From assembly GCF_000720135.1 (NCBI RefSeq), contig NZ_JOIU01000001.1, positions 186,001 to 250,000 on the forward strand: a DNA stretch of 64,000 nucleotides, read 5' to 3'. Made by a program: the position numbers and the translations under genes. This DNA comes from Streptomyces sp. NRRL S-1022. GTDB lineage: Bacteria; Actinomycetota; Actinomycetes; Streptomycetales; Streptomycetaceae. The notes under the pieces were generated by a model that saw only the letters and a program-made list of their open reading frames with translations, did no database searches and was not told the origin of the DNA. Of this stretch, positions 35,194 to 44,626 are shown piece by piece. The first letter of the stretch is position 1; each line of letters starts with the position of its first letter.

Positions 35194-35434
35194 GGCGAAC
35201 CTCCTTGAAAAGGCACCGCTGGTCGGTTCCTGCGGCTCTGGAAGGAACCTAAAAGCTCAAGTTCGGTTGAGGTCAAGCGTCGATGTGGCCCTGCAAGTCC
35301 TGCCTGCGGAGCACCTGCAGGCCCTGCCCTGCCAACCGGAAGGCACAGCTCGCCAACTCGAGTGCTCATCCGCCAGCAGAAGCGTTGAGTCACATCAGGC
35401 ATGGAGATCACGATCTACGGCTGGAGTACTGATC

Positions 35435-35782
35435 CTCATCCCCTCCTACTTCGCCCAGGGCCCCATGCACGGCCGCATCTCCGGGCGGCCCTGGACACTG
35501 ACCTACCCCCTCGGCGTCGGTGAGCAGCCCACACATGCTGCTAACGCCCTCAGCCCCCCACTGGGACACACTCGCGCTGCCGTCCTGGCCAGCCTGCGCC
35601 ACCCCGCCACCACTACTGAGACAGCCGACCGCGCCGGCATCTCACTGTCCTCGGCCAGCCAGCACACCACCGTCCTGCGCAAGGCCGGACTCATCGCCAC
35701 CACCCGCACCGGCACTGCCGTCCTGCACAGCCTTACCCCCCTCGGAACGGCCCTGCTCCATCACGACACCGGACTCAAGTAG
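35435..35782 (+). pseudogene. ArsR/MarR-type winged-helix regulator, 5' truncated
   Basis: LIPSYFAQGPMHGRISGRPW, then TLTYPLGVGEQP and GHTRAAVLASLRHPATTTET, ADRAGISLSSASQHTTVLRK and AGLIATTRTGTAVLHSLTPL form the C-terminal third of a large Streptomyces ArsR-family protein (usually about 320 residues), including the complete helix-turn-helix. The frame continues upstream without a sensible start, so the N-terminal domain is missing. Confidence 0.65.
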
Positions 35783-35804
35783 CGGGGGACGAGCGCGCGC
35801 TGCT

Positions 35805-36662
35805 TCACCCCGTCGGGTCACCGTCCGACGGGGTGAAATGCTGCGGGTGGGAGACGCGAGCAAGCCGGCCGCGCGCCGCTCGGGCTCGGCGCGGGGAGCG
35901 CCATGGCGGTGGCCGAGCACGGCATGGTTCTCCCTCAAGGCCCTGCGGCAACGGGGTGGCCACTACGGCGACCGGCTGCAAGATGCCGGGTGTGTCGTAG
36001 CGGCCCAGTAGCAGACTCCTGGGCCGCGCCAGGGTCCCGGTGATCGCGCCGATTACGGCCTCGGTGGTGTCCCGGCGGCGCACCTTGGACCAGCCGCGGA
36101 CCCCGGGCGGATAGTGCTGCGCCCGGCCCTTGATCACCAGTCCCTCAACCCCGGGCTGCCGGGTCCACGTCGTCAGCCACTCCTGCGCGACCCGCACATC
36201 GTCGGTGGCCCGGCACAGCAGCCACGGTGGGGCTACGGCGTCCTTGGTGAACGGCCGCTCCAGCCGTGCACGCCGCACAGCGTACGGCTCCTTCAGCAGA
36301 GGCCTGCCGCCGGCTTGGAGGACGTCGAAGGCGACGAAGCTCGCCGTCATCTCAGCAGCGAGCCGCACGGCGGTACACCCGCGCGAGGCGGCCCTACGCT
36401 GCAAGGCCTCGAACGACAGCCCCCCCCGCCAACTCCCACCAGCAGCTCGCCGTCGGGACCAGGCCCCCGGGCAGAAACCGCTCGGCGGCCGCCACAAAGT
36501 CCGGGAACCGGTCGTGGATCAGGGCGCCGCGCCGGGACCGCATCAGCACCGGCCCACCGCCACGGCCAGGGGTGAAGACCGGAGCCCGGTACCCGTCGAG
36601 CTTCAGCTCGAAGGCGAGACCGCCGGGCAGCGCCCCGGGCGCGGGAAGTTGATCCCGCCCCT
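35805..36662 (-). pseudogene. ATP-dependent DNA ligase, second broken copy
   Basis: The upstream reading gives PGALPGGLAFELKLDGYRAP with motif I (KLDGYR) and VFTPGRGG, LMRSRRGALIHDRFPDFVAA and PDGELLVGV. At a run of eight C at 36420-36427 the frame changes to LSFEALQRRAASRGC, TASFVAFDVLQAGGRPLLKE and GVEGLVIKGRAQHYPPGVRG, with TTEAVIGAITGTLARP closing the adenylation domain. The first 15 or so residues and the OB domain are lost. The homopolymer shift is a plausible phase-variable or error-prone site, but truncations at both ends show decay. Confidence 0.75.
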
Positions 36663-36690
36663 GGAGCGGCGTCGAGACGGTCTGGTGGAG

Positions 36691-37173
36691 TTAGAGGGCG
36701 TCGATGTCGGGGCGGAGTTTGCCGTGGTCGACCAGCCGGGTCACCACGGGGGTGCATTCGGCCGGCCGAGTGCGGTAGAAGCCGCGTGGGGTACCGGCGC
36801 AGACGGAGTGGCAGGCCGCCGCCGTGATCGCGGCGCGGGACAGCGCGCCGATCCGGAGGTCGGTGAGCGAGTCGTGCACCAGGTCGGCGTTGGCCTGGAG
36901 GTCGCCGGCGAGGCTGCCGGTGTCGGCGGACGGCAGTGAGCGCTCGGCCATGTCGCGGGGCAGGTCGGTGGCGAGTTGGACGGGGGAGCCCCGGCGGCGG
37001 TGGATGGTGGTTTGGCCGACGCCCGCGTTCGCGGCGATCTGGTCCATGTTCAGGGTGTGGAACCCGGCGGTCACCAGGGTGCCCTCGGTGGCGTCGAGGA
37101 CGGCCCTGCGTATCTTCGCGGTACGGCCGCCGGGGCACGCGGTGGCGGGCTCAGCCGGCCGGTTCTCGCTCAA
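36691..37173 (-). CDS. TetR family regulator
   Basis: 160 residues if TTG 37173 (GAGG five to six bases upstream) is the start. The helix-turn-helix reads RRAVLDATEGTLVTAGFHTL followed by MDQIAANAGVGQTTIHRRRG, and a TetR_C-type helical domain follows (LTDLRIGALSRAAITAAACH). The recognition helix has TTIHRRRG where YYHF is more usual. It lies downstream of the big caspase-like gene on the same strand, 98 bases away. It may belong to it or merely be adjacent. The C-terminus is shorter than average (about 190-200). Confidence 0.7.
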   Translation of the reverse strand: MSENRPAEPATACPGGRTAKIRRAVLDATEGTLVTAGFHTLNMDQIAANAGVGQTTIHRRRGSPVQLATDLPRDMAERSLPSADTGSLAGDLQANADLVHDSLTDLRIGALSRAAITAAACHSVCAGTPRGFYRTRPAECTPVVTRLVDHGKLRPDIDAL

Positions 37174-37271
37174 ACGGGACCTCTGCTCCGTCAGTGGCTC
37201 CGACTCTGCTATCGCCTCGGGGTTGCGCTTGAAGTTTCCACCGCCGCTTCCTCGGGTTCGGGCGAGTTCTG

Positions 37272-40200
37272 TCAGCAGGAGGGGCGGTAGTCGAACTGTG
37301 GGAAGAGGGCCTTCCACTGGTCCGGCTCGACGCCCAGCGGGTGGGTCGCGCAGAGGCGGTCGTAGACCTTCTGCGGATCGCGGTCGAGGAGGTAGGTGTA
37401 TTCCGGGCCGCGGTCGCTCGACAGGGCGTCCGCCACCACCGTCATGAACGGCGTCCGCCCCGGCAACAGGTCCACGCTCCGCACGCCCTGAAGGGTGGCG
37501 AAGGCCGGCATGCGCCAGCTGCCGTCCGCGGCGACGTCCCAGACGCGGTACGGCTCGGCGGTGAGCACGCGGCTGCCGTCGAGGTCGGGCGTGATGGCGG
37601 TGACCTCCCGGTCGAGGTGCTGGGCGTGCCGGAGCACCGGGTGGCGCGGGTCGCGGATGTCGTAGAACCGTACGGTGCCGTCCTGGAGGGTCGTCGCGAG
37701 CAGACCGCCGCCGACCGGGGTGTAGCCGCCCGAGGCGGCCGGGAGCGTCCCCACGGACTTGGGGTGCCGAATGTGCCGTAGGTCGTACAGCCTGGCGGTC
37801 TGGGCGTCGCCGTCGGTGAGCAGCAGCCGTAGGGAGTGGACGTAGACCGCCCGGGCGGTCGCCGCGCCCTTCAGCGGCTCGGGCACGCGGAACGGGTGCG
37901 CGGGGTCGCTCAGGTCCCACAGGCGCAGGTCGAGGCCCCGGCCGCGGCCTTCGCCCTCCACGGTCGCAAGCGCTCTCGGGCCCATGAAGACCATGCTCTC
38001 GGGCTCGGCCGAGGACGTCACCGCGATCACCGCGCGCCGCACCGGCCGGAGCGGGTCGCTCAGGTCCCAGATCGCGGCCGTGGGATCCGACGAGCTCCCG
38101 ACGACCAGCAGCCGGCCGTCCTCGGAGATGGCGGTGCGCACGTTCGGTGAGCGCACCGGGATCTCGGCGCCCGCCACCGGCGGCCCGTTGCCGCCGAGGT
38201 CCCAGATCCGGAAGGCGTGCTCGTCGGTGTCCTCGGTCCATCGGTGCGCGAGCAGCACCGGCCGGTCGCGGCCGGGCAGGAAGTACTGCGCCTCCCACGG
38301 CCTGGGGACGGTGAACCGCAGTTTCGGCGACCGCCCGCGCACGGTGTCCGCCCCGCTCATGTCCCAGACGTGCGGCACGCTGTGCATGGAGCCGACGACC
38401 GCCTCGTCGGTGAGGACGAACCGGCCGTCCCGCGTGTACGGATAGGCCCCCGGGTCACCGTCGGCGAGGGTCCCCCGGAGGGCGAGTCCGGGCGTTTGCT
38501 CGGGCCAAAGGCGTACGTTGCCGCCGACGTCGCCCACCGCGAGGTAGGCCCCGTCGGGACTCCAGGCCACCGCCTGCGCGGGCTCGCCGCTCGGCACCGA
38601 GCCGCGCTCGTTCACCGAGGACAGCAGCTCCGGTCCGTCGTGTTCGGGGATCTTCCGGATGGCGGCCTTGCCCGGCCGGGCGCCATACGCGGCGGCGAGG
38701 GCGGAGCCGTCGGGGCTGAAGCCGAGCGAGGGCAGGTTGCTGCCGTAACCCCATTCGTTCTCGGACGAGTCCGTCGGTCTGATCCGGGCGAGCCGCCGTC
38801 CGCCGTCCCGGACCGTCCACCAGGCCATCGCGCTCTCGCCTCCGGTCGCCACGAGCGTGTCCCGCCTCGGGTGGAAGGCCACCGCCATCACCGAGTCGGC
38901 CGTGGCGGTGGTGAGGAGAGCGGGGCGGGCCGGATCGCGGACGTCCCACAGCCGCACCTCGGCCGCGCGCTCCTTGCCGGAGGCGTCCTCGCTCACGCCG
39001 TTGCCGGTGGCGAGGAAACGCCCGTCACGGTTGAATGTCACGGCCATCAGGGGGGCCCGGGCGACTTTCCTGTCGTACAGCGGGCGCGGAGCGGACGGCA
39101 CGGAGACGTCCCACAGCCGCAGCCGCCCGTTCTCCCCGCCCGCCGCCAGCGTCCGCCCGTCCGGGCTGAAGGCGAGGCTGTACGACTGGTCCTTGGCGAG
39201 CTGCAGGCCCCCGAGCCGCTTCGGGTGTGCGGGCTCAGCCGCGTCCCACAGCGTCAGCGCGTTCGTGCTCAGCGCGGCGAGCAGCGGGGAGCGCGGGGAG
39301 AAGGCGAGGGGCGCGGTGCCGTGCAGTTGCTCCAGGGCGGCGCCGCGCACCGGCGCGTTCGGCCGGCTCAGGTCCCAGAGGCGGACGACGCCGGTGCGCT
39401 GGCTGGTGGCGAGGACGTGGCCGCCGGGCCCGTACGTCAGAGCGACCACCGGCTGCCGGACGTCACCGCGCAGGTCGACCTGTGGCCGGGAGAGGTAGGC
39501 GGCGTAGAGGCTGGAGCGGGTGGCGCTGGTGTCGGCGGTCCTGTACGCGGCGAGGCTCAGCCGCAGCGCGGTCTGCGGGTCACGATCGCGCATGGTGTCG
39601 GCCTGCGCGGCCAGCTGCTCGGCGACGGCGACGCTCTCGCGGGCCTCGGCGTCGCGCTGGGCGCGGTCGGCCCGCACCGCGAGGAAGGAGGCGAGGACGG
39701 CGAGCGCGGCCACGACCGCCCCGACGCCGGTGCGGATCCGACGGGTGCGGCGCTCGGCCCGGTCGCTGGCGGCGAGGAAGTCCCGCTCCACGGGCCGGAG
39801 TCGGGGGCCCTCGCCCCTGAGTTCCTGCCGCGCCGCCGCCAGCTGGTCGCCGCGGTACAGGGCGCTCTTCTCGCGGTCCGCCTCCGCCCAGCTGTCGGCC
39901 GCGTCGCCCACCCGGCGCAGGACGAGCAGCCGCACCCGGTCGTCGCGGATCCAGTCGCGCAGCCGGGGCCAACCGTAGAGCAGCGAGTCGTGGCACAGCT
40001 GGGCCTCGCCCCGGTCGAGGACGACCAGGCGGGTGTCGGCGAGCCGGTCGAGCAGCTCGCGGTCCTCCCGCTCGGCCTCGCCCTCCGCCTCCGGGACCGA
40101 AAGGCGGCGACGGGCGACCCGGCCCTCGGAGTCGACCAGCGTCACCATGCGCAGGAGGAGGTCGCGCAGCCGCTCGCGGGCCGCCGGGTCCAGCGCGTCG

Positions 40201-41819
40201 TGCAGCTCGTCGGCGACCCGGGCGACCGAGCCGCGGATCCCGCCGGCCGCCTCGTACCCGGCGAAGGTGAGCTGGGTGCCGCGGCGCCGGGCCCAGGTCT
40301 GCTGGAGGGCGTGGGCGAGGAACGGCAGCGCGACGGAGTCGGCTTCGCCGCCGGGCGCCTCCCGGCGCAGCTCGTGCAGCAGACGGCCGGCGAGTCCGTC
40401 CTCCAAGCGCAGGCCGGCGTGCGCGGCGGGCCGTTCGATCGCGGCGAGCAGCTCCTCGTCGGACATGGCGGGGACGGTGAACTGTCCGGCCCGCAGCATG
40501 CGGGCGAGCCGCGCGTCGCGCATGCAAGGCCCGTAGAAGTCGGCACGCAGACCGAGGACGATCCGCGGACCGGTCGCCGCTCCGGCGCCGGAGACGGCCC
40601 GGACGAACAGCTCCCGCTCCTCCGGGTCCGCGCAGTCGGTGAAGAGCTCCTCCAGCTGGTCGATCACCAGGACCTCGGGCCCGCCGGTCCCGAACCGCCC
40701 GGCGCCCAGCTCCCGTTCGACCTCTTCGAAGGGTCGGTCCACCGCCCGCGCCCAGCGCTCGACCAGGGTACGGAAGGGTCGCGCGCCCGGCCCGTCGACC
40801 AGCACCACCCGTCCCGTGCCCCGCTCCTCGAGTCCGGCGACGAGCCCGGCCCGCAGCAGCGAGGACTTCCCGGCCCCGGAGGCACCGACGAGCACCACCG
40901 GCCCGTCGCCGTGCGTCACCCGGTCGAGCAGCTCGTGGGCCAGCTTTTCGCGCCCGAAGAAGAGATGGCGCTGCTCGGGCAGGAACGGGCGCATGCCGGG
41001 GTACGGGCATGGGCCGCCGCCCGCGGGCACGTCGGCTTCCTCCGGGGGTGCCGGAGAGCCCGCGTTCCGCGTCACGACGAGATCCGCGGCCCGGCCCACG
41101 CCGTCCGCGTACGGGCGGGCGGGGCCGCCCTGGAAGCGCCGGTCGAGGATCCGGTAGACGTCGAGCAGGGTGAGCCAGCGCGGCCCGCTCGGATCGCCGT
41201 CCGCCAGGAGCCGCACCAGCTCGCCGCCGAAGAGGGTGTACGGCTGGTCCACGGGCGCGAAGGAGGCGGCGTAGCCGGTCGCCGAGGCGAGCAGGAAGCT
41301 GCCGGGCGGGCGGGCGGTCGCGTACGGGTCGCGGTGGGCGTCGCTCGGGGCGGCCGCGGCCCGCCCGGAGAAGCAGCAGTCGAGGACGACGACCGCGCGG
41401 GCGGGCGCGTCGCCGAGCAGATTGCGCACCTCGGCGTACGGCACGGCGGTGACCGTGTCGTCGGGCCGCACCGTGGCCGCGGTGGCCAGATAGAGCTGCC
41501 CGCCCGGGCCGAGCAGGCCGTGCCCGGTGAAGCAGAACAGCACTACGCCGCCCGCCGCCGCCTCGATGGCGTCACGGAGCGCGGCGAGCACCTCCGTCGG
41601 GCCGGCCGGGTCGATGAGCTCGGTGACCCGGTCCGCCGCCATCCCGCACCGCTCGCGCAGCACCCGGGCCAGCTCCCGCGCGGTGTGCGCGGCGCTCGGC
41701 AGGTCGGCGAGCCGCACGCCGCCGGCCGGGCCGCCGCGCTCGCCCGCGCCCTGCCGTCCGGTGCCGACGACGACGGCGCGGCAGGCAGGTCCGGCGAGAT
41801 CCCCCCATCTCTCCGTCAC
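37272..41819 (-). CDS. Caspase-like / nSTAND NTPase / WD-repeat conflict protein
   Basis: 1515 residues with four parts. Residues 10-250: caspase-fold peptidase (C14) with the His in VVLFCFTGHG (His100) and the Cys in VVLDCCFSG (Cys149). Residues 270-700: nSTAND1-type NTPase beginning CPYPGMRPFLPEQRHLFFGR, with P-loop GASGAGKSS (312-320) and the Walker B region VLVIDQLEELF. Near residue 700 a membrane helix (GVGAVVAALAVLASFLAV) and a short coiled coil. Residues 780-1515: a WD40 propeller (for example VVRLWDLSRP, LRLWDVSVPS). GTG 41819 lies three bases after the stop of the EACC1 gene, so translation is coupled. By known systems, the repeats should sense a signal, the NTPase switch, and the protease act as a suicide or signalling effector. 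Catalytic residues are intact. Confidence 0.9.
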   Translation of the reverse strand: MTERWGDLAGPACRAVVVGTGRQGAGERGGPAGGVRLADLPSAAHTARELARVLRERCGMAADRVTELIDPAGPTEVLAALRDAIEAAAGGVVLFCFTGHGLLGPGGQLYLATAATVRPDDTVTAVPYAEVRNLLGDAPARAVVVLDCCFSGRAAAAPSDAHRDPYATARPPGSFLLASATGYAASFAPVDQPYTLFGGELVRLLADGDPSGPRWLTLLDVYRILDRRFQGGPARPYADGVGRAADLVVTRNAGSPAPPEEADVPAGGGPCPYPGMRPFLPEQRHLFFGREKLAHELLDRVTHGDGPVVLVGASGAGKSSLLRAGLVAGLEERGTGRVVLVDGPGARPFRTLVERWARAVDRPFEEVERELGAGRFGTGGPEVLVIDQLEELFTDCADPEERELFVRAVSGAGAATGPRIVLGLRADFYGPCMRDARLARMLRAGQFTVPAMSDEELLAAIERPAAHAGLRLEDGLAGRLLHELRREAPGGEADSVALPFLAHALQQTWARRRGTQLTFAGYEAAGGIRGSVARVADELHDALDPAARERLRDLLLRMVTLVDSEGRVARRRLSVPEAEGEAEREDRELLDRLADTRLVVLDRGEAQLCHDSLLYGWPRLRDWIRDDRVRLLVLRRVGDAADSWAEADREKSALYRGDQLAAARQELRGEGPRLRPVERDFLAASDRAERRTRRIRTGVGAVVAALAVLASFLAVRADRAQRDAEARESVAVAEQLAAQADTMRDRDPQTALRLSLAAYRTADTSATRSSLYAAYLSRPQVDLRGDVRQPVVALTYGPGGHVLATSQRTGVVRLWDLSRPNAPVRGAALEQLHGTAPLAFSPRSPLLAALSTNALTLWDAAEPAHPKRLGGLQLAKDQSYSLAFSPDGRTLAAGGENGRLRLWDVSVPSAPRPLYDRKVARAPLMAVTFNRDGRFLATGNGVSEDASGKERAAEVRLWDVRDPARPALLTTATADSVMAVAFHPRRDTLVATGGESAMAWWTVRDGGRRLARIRPTDSSENEWGYGSNLPSLGFSPDGSALAAAYGARPGKAAIRKIPEHDGPELLSSVNERGSVPSGEPAQAVAWSPDGAYLAVGDVGGNVRLWPEQTPGLALRGTLADGDPGAYPYTRDGRFVLTDEAVVGSMHSVPHVWDMSGADTVRGRSPKLRFTVPRPWEAQYFLPGRDRPVLLAHRWTEDTDEHAFRIWDLGGNGPPVAGAEIPVRSPNVRTAISEDGRLLVVGSSSDPTAAIWDLSDPLRPVRRAVIAVTSSAEPESMVFMGPRALATVEGEGRGRGLDLRLWDLSDPAHPFRVPEPLKGAATARAVYVHSLRLLLTDGDAQTARLYDLRHIRHPKSVGTLPAASGGYTPVGGGLLATTLQDGTVRFYDIRDPRHPVLRHAQHLDREVTAITPDLDGSRVLTAEPYRVWDVAADGSWRMPAFATLQGVRSVDLLPGRTPFMTVVADALSSDRGPEYTYLLDRDPQKVYDRLCATHPLGVEPDQWKALFPQFDYRPSC

Positions 41820-41822
41820 GGT

Positions 41823-42215
41823 TCAGGGGTTCTCGGGATCCGAGGTCTGCCGCGCCGGCTCCTCCAAGGCCCGCGCCACCTCCAGCGCCAGCTCTCCGCT
41901 GCTCTCCGGCGCGAGGCCGCGCACGCCCTGGGAGGTGACGACGACCTGAGTGCCGTCAGGCTTGGTGATCGTCACGGTCTGGCTGCCGCGCCGGGTCTGC
42001 AGCCAGGCCACCACGCCGGCCGCCAGCGTCACGGTCAGGCCGCCGGGCTGGAACAGCAGCTCGATGACCGCGCCGAACCCGCCCATCGATCCGGGCGCCG
42101 GCGACGCGGGGACGAGCGGGACGACGGCCGGCCGCAGCTCGGGGTCGCCGCGCAGCCACTGCCGCAGCTCGTAGGAGTCTTCGGCGGTACCGCTGACCTC
42201 CAGGGCGATTTCCAC
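41823..42215 (-). CDS. EACC1-type partner of the caspase-STAND protein
   Basis: About 130 residues. EIALEVSGTAEDSYELRQWL, then DPELRPAVVPLVPASPAPGS and a hydrophobic helix (GGLTVTLAAGVVAWLQ), then SQTVTITKPDGTQVVV. This order is that of EACC1 ('effector-associated constant component 1'), described as a constant partner of variable effectors in NTPase-controlled actinobacterial conflict systems. GTG 42215 was chosen (GGAGG nine bases upstream); GTG 42221 is an alternative. It is the first gene of the two-gene operon. Role: probably links the effector to a shared trigger at the membrane (inference). Confidence 0.8.
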   Translation of the reverse strand: MEIALEVSGTAEDSYELRQWLRGDPELRPAVVPLVPASPAPGSMGGFGAVIELLFQPGGLTVTLAAGVVAWLQTRRGSQTVTITKPDGTQVVVTSQGVRGLAPESSGELALEVARALEEPARQTSDPENP

Positions 42216-42399
42216 GTGCACTGACCTCCGTAGCGCTCCGTCGCGGCGGAGCCGTACGAGGCTACGCCCGTAACTCCCTTACCTCCAGGTCCGTTTCGGT
42301 CGCCACATGGTTCCGGGCGCGCCGAAGGCCGGACCCACGCATAAGGGATCCGGCCCTCACCGCATGAACGTGTGGCCCAGCTAGGGTCTGTCTCTCCGA

Positions 42400-42690
42400 T
42401 CACGAGCGGAGCCAGATGACGATGGTCGCGAAGGTTACGGTGCCCAGGAGCACATGCGCTCGCTTGCCATAGGGGGTCGCCACAGCTCGGAAGCCCTTGA
42501 GCTTGTTGATTGCCCGCTCGACAACGTTGCGTTTCTTGTGCCGCTCCTTGTCAAAGCCGGGAGGCCGGCCGCCATGCAAGCCGCGCCTGACGCGGTTGGC
42601 CACTTGTTCGGCCTTCGGCGGAATGACGTGCTGGATGCCTCGTTTGCGCCGGCGCCGCAAGAGCGACCCCGGCATCGTCCCCCGAACTGC
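42400..42690 (-). pseudogene. IS5-family transposase, 3' remnant
   Basis: The reading PPKAEQVANRVRRGLHGGRP, then PGFDKERHKKRNVVERAINK and LKGFRAVATPYGKRAHVLL is the C-terminus of a Streptomyces IS5-family transposase with the catalytic Glu in NVVERAINK. The N-terminal two thirds are absent. It lies about 180 bases upstream of the EACC1 gene, with the likely promoter region (42216-42400) between. Confidence 0.75.
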
Positions 42691-42809
42691 CCGCGAAGAT
42701 CGATCAGCCGCGCCTGGTGCAGCTGAAGCATCCGTCCTCCGCCCGCGACAAGCAGTCATCCCGAACACGGACTTCCGCCCGCCGTCTTCTGCCGCCGGGC
42801 GGTTGGCGG

Positions 42810-43208
42810 CTACTGGTCGGGGTGGACGGCTTGGACACCGGTACCGGCGTAGGCCCTGGGTGTGAGGGCGAGCAGGTACCGGCCGGTGGGGTGGGCGGGG
42901 GAGGGGCGGGTGGCGTGGATGGCGTGGACGGCGGCCCAGGAGTGCCCGAAGCGCAGCAGTTCGGTGGTGGTGACCGCGGCGTCGGTGTCGAACGCCTCGA
43001 TCCGGATGAACCGCAGCCCCTTGATGCAGCCGAGCAGCCCGGGCCGCTCGGCGTCCCCGGCCCTCAGGGAGAGCACCGGCGCATACAGGTCCCCGAGTCC
43101 GCCGGAGGCCTGAACGTAGAACGCCGCAACCGCCTCGTTGAACGGATCCTTCGGGTCGAACAGCGCCCCCGCGGTCGTGTGGTCCGGGACGACCGCGATC
43201 GCCGCCAC
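42810..43208 (-). CDS. PIN-like hypothetical protein (possible toxin)
   Basis: 132 residues from GTG 43208, overlapping the stop of the upstream small gene (TAGTG). IAVVPDHTTAGALFDPKDPF at the front has the Asp position of VapC-like PIN domains (V-x-D-x-x), then VQASGGLGDLYAPVLSL and TTELLRFGHSWAAVHAIHAT and LALTPRAYAGTGVQAVHPD. The alternating beta-alpha pattern supports a PIN-like fold, but the later acidic ligands are not clear. Neighbour pairing suggests a toxin-antitoxin-like unit. Identification is tentative. Confidence 0.5.
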   Translation of the reverse strand: MAAIAVVPDHTTAGALFDPKDPFNEAVAAFYVQASGGLGDLYAPVLSLRAGDAERPGLLGCIKGLRFIRIEAFDTDAAVTTTELLRFGHSWAAVHAIHATRPSPAHPTGRYLLALTPRAYAGTGVQAVHPDQ

Positions 43209-43402
43209 TACGCGGCCGTCCGCGGACCGTGAGCGGTGGCGCCCAGGCGCTCCAGCAGCGCCCGCGCCTTCGCCTCCGCCTCCGGACTCGGCGCGCTGCC
43301 GAGAGCGGACGCGAGCTCGGCGCGGGCCAGCTCGGCGTACTCGGCCTGCGTCGGCGTAGTCGGGCTCGTCTCCGGCGCCGTGCTGGGAGCGCTGCGATCA
43401 AG
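43208..43402 (-). CDS. Small helical protein upstream of the PIN-like gene
   Basis: The frame ending at 43208 reads TPTQAEYAELARAELASALG, then SPEAEAKARALLERLGATAH. It is helical and charged, like an antitoxin, and its stop overlaps the PIN-like start. No start codon with a ribosome site is evident before about 43402, where unrelated remnant sequence begins, so the 5' end may be lost. Confidence 0.4.
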   Translation of the reverse strand, partial: LDRSAPSTAPETSPTTPTQAEYAELARAELASALGSAPSPEAEAKARALLERLGATAHGPRTAA

Positions 43403-43531
43403 AGGTTTGCTTCGGGGGATGCCGCTGCAGCGGTGAGGGGACAGTTCGTGCGCGGCTGCTTTCGACGGAGCAAGCAGGAGGTGAGCGGACGGTCGGTGGC
43501 GTCCGGGTCTTCCTCGCGGCGCCTCCCGGGC

Positions 43532-43789
43532 CTAGTCGGCCGCCGTCTCCAGGGTGGCGTGCCAGAGCGGGCTGTCGACGTAGTGGTTGTCGTACAGCTC
43601 GGAGGAGTCCTTGATCTCCTGGGGGCTCGCCTCGCCGCGCATGACGCGGCCGAGCAGGCGCAGGTAGTCGAAGCGCGGCATGCCGGGCGTGAAGGTGAAC
43701 AGCACGTCGGCCGTGGAGCCGGGGGCCGCGGCGAAGGCGTGCGGAGTGTGCGGCGGGACAAGCAGGAAGTCGCCCTCGTTCAGCGTCAT
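43532..43789 (-). pseudogene. Cupin-domain protein, 5' truncated
   Basis: MTLNEGDFLLVPPHTPHAFA is the second half of a cupin barrel (GD.L.VP...PH.F), then DVLFTFTPGMPRFDYLRLLG and ASPQEIKDSSELYDNHYVDS complete a quercetin-dioxygenase-like family member to its TGA. The first barrel half and the metal-binding histidines before it are missing; ATG 43789 is probably not a natural start. Confidence 0.65.
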
Positions 43790-43813
43790 TACCTTCGCAG
43801 GTCATGCTCCCTC

Positions 43814-44400
43814 TCACCGCGGAGCGATGTACGGGGTCGCGCACCGTGCATCGGGACGCGGCGGCACGAGGTGAAGCTCGGGGGCGGCACCGCGGCGCAG
43901 CTGCGCCATCCGCTCCGGGAGCGGACTCCAGCCCTCGGTGCCGGCGAGTTCGGCGTTCACCTTGGCGACCGCCGCGGTGTACGCCCGTCCGGCGCCGCGC
44001 GGTTGCAGGGTGGTGGCGGTGGGCCGGTGCTGCGGTCCGGTCTCCTCGTCGACGGTGCCGGAGTGGTTGCCACGCACCGAGACCCAGAGCGCGTCCGCGC
44101 TGCCGGTGACCTCGCTCATCAGCAGGCGGTGCACCAGGAACCAGGCTGCAGGGCGGCCCGGGTCGCGCGGCGCAGCGGGTAGACCCCGACGGAGACCGGA
44201 TCGTCCGGGCGGGCGTTCTGCGGCCGACGCACGATGCGGACCTCCTCCAGGGCGGGGGAGAGGTCTTCCCTCGCGCACAACTCGCCGACGCGGGAGCCGG
44301 TGTCCAGGGTGACCGAGGCCATCGCCAGCATCCGCACCCAGCGGGGGAAGCCGCGGGTGAGCAGGCCGCCCTCGGCGGTCCAGTGAGTGCGCCGCCCGAT
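43814..44400 (-). pseudogene. Tyrosine integrase, catalytic-domain remnant
   Basis: Two frames together give RMLAMASVTLDTGSRVGELC with the first catalytic Arg, LSPALEEVRIVRRPQNARPD, then RLLMSEVTGSADALWVSVRG, NHSGTVDEETGPQHRP and YTAAVAKVNAELAGTEGW. The shift is near 44150. The remaining catalytic His-x-x-Arg and Tyr are missing here, but an integrase C-terminus of a similar type lies at 48150-48390 on the other strand. Confidence 0.55.
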
Positions 44401-44626
44401 GTGTCGGCTACCGTCTGCAGACTGGTACGCATCCGCTCGCGGCGGGCATAGGGCCGGGGGTGCAGAGTGACGGGGGCTCTAGAACCATGGTGTTCGAGTC
44501 CCACACGCCCGCCTTCACGACCACGGCTCCGCCTGTTAGCGTCGCCGTGGAGGCTCGTACGTGCCTGCCCCGGACGAGACGTGCGCCGTACCCGGTCTGC
44601 AAAGACGACGCATACAAGGAGACGTC

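Noticed and set aside
38217..42224. A 1335-codon open frame on the plus strand opposite the caspase-STAND gene
   Set aside because: It mirrors the codon pattern of the minus-strand gene, gives a Gly/Arg/Pro-rich product without any domain, and conflicts with a gene showing clear catalytic motifs. It is an effect of high G+C.
44470..44520. A complete tRNA gene
   Set aside because: No D-arm or anticodon arm of proper length precedes the T-arm-like piece, and its T-stem does not pair correctly. Kept only as a possible att remnant.
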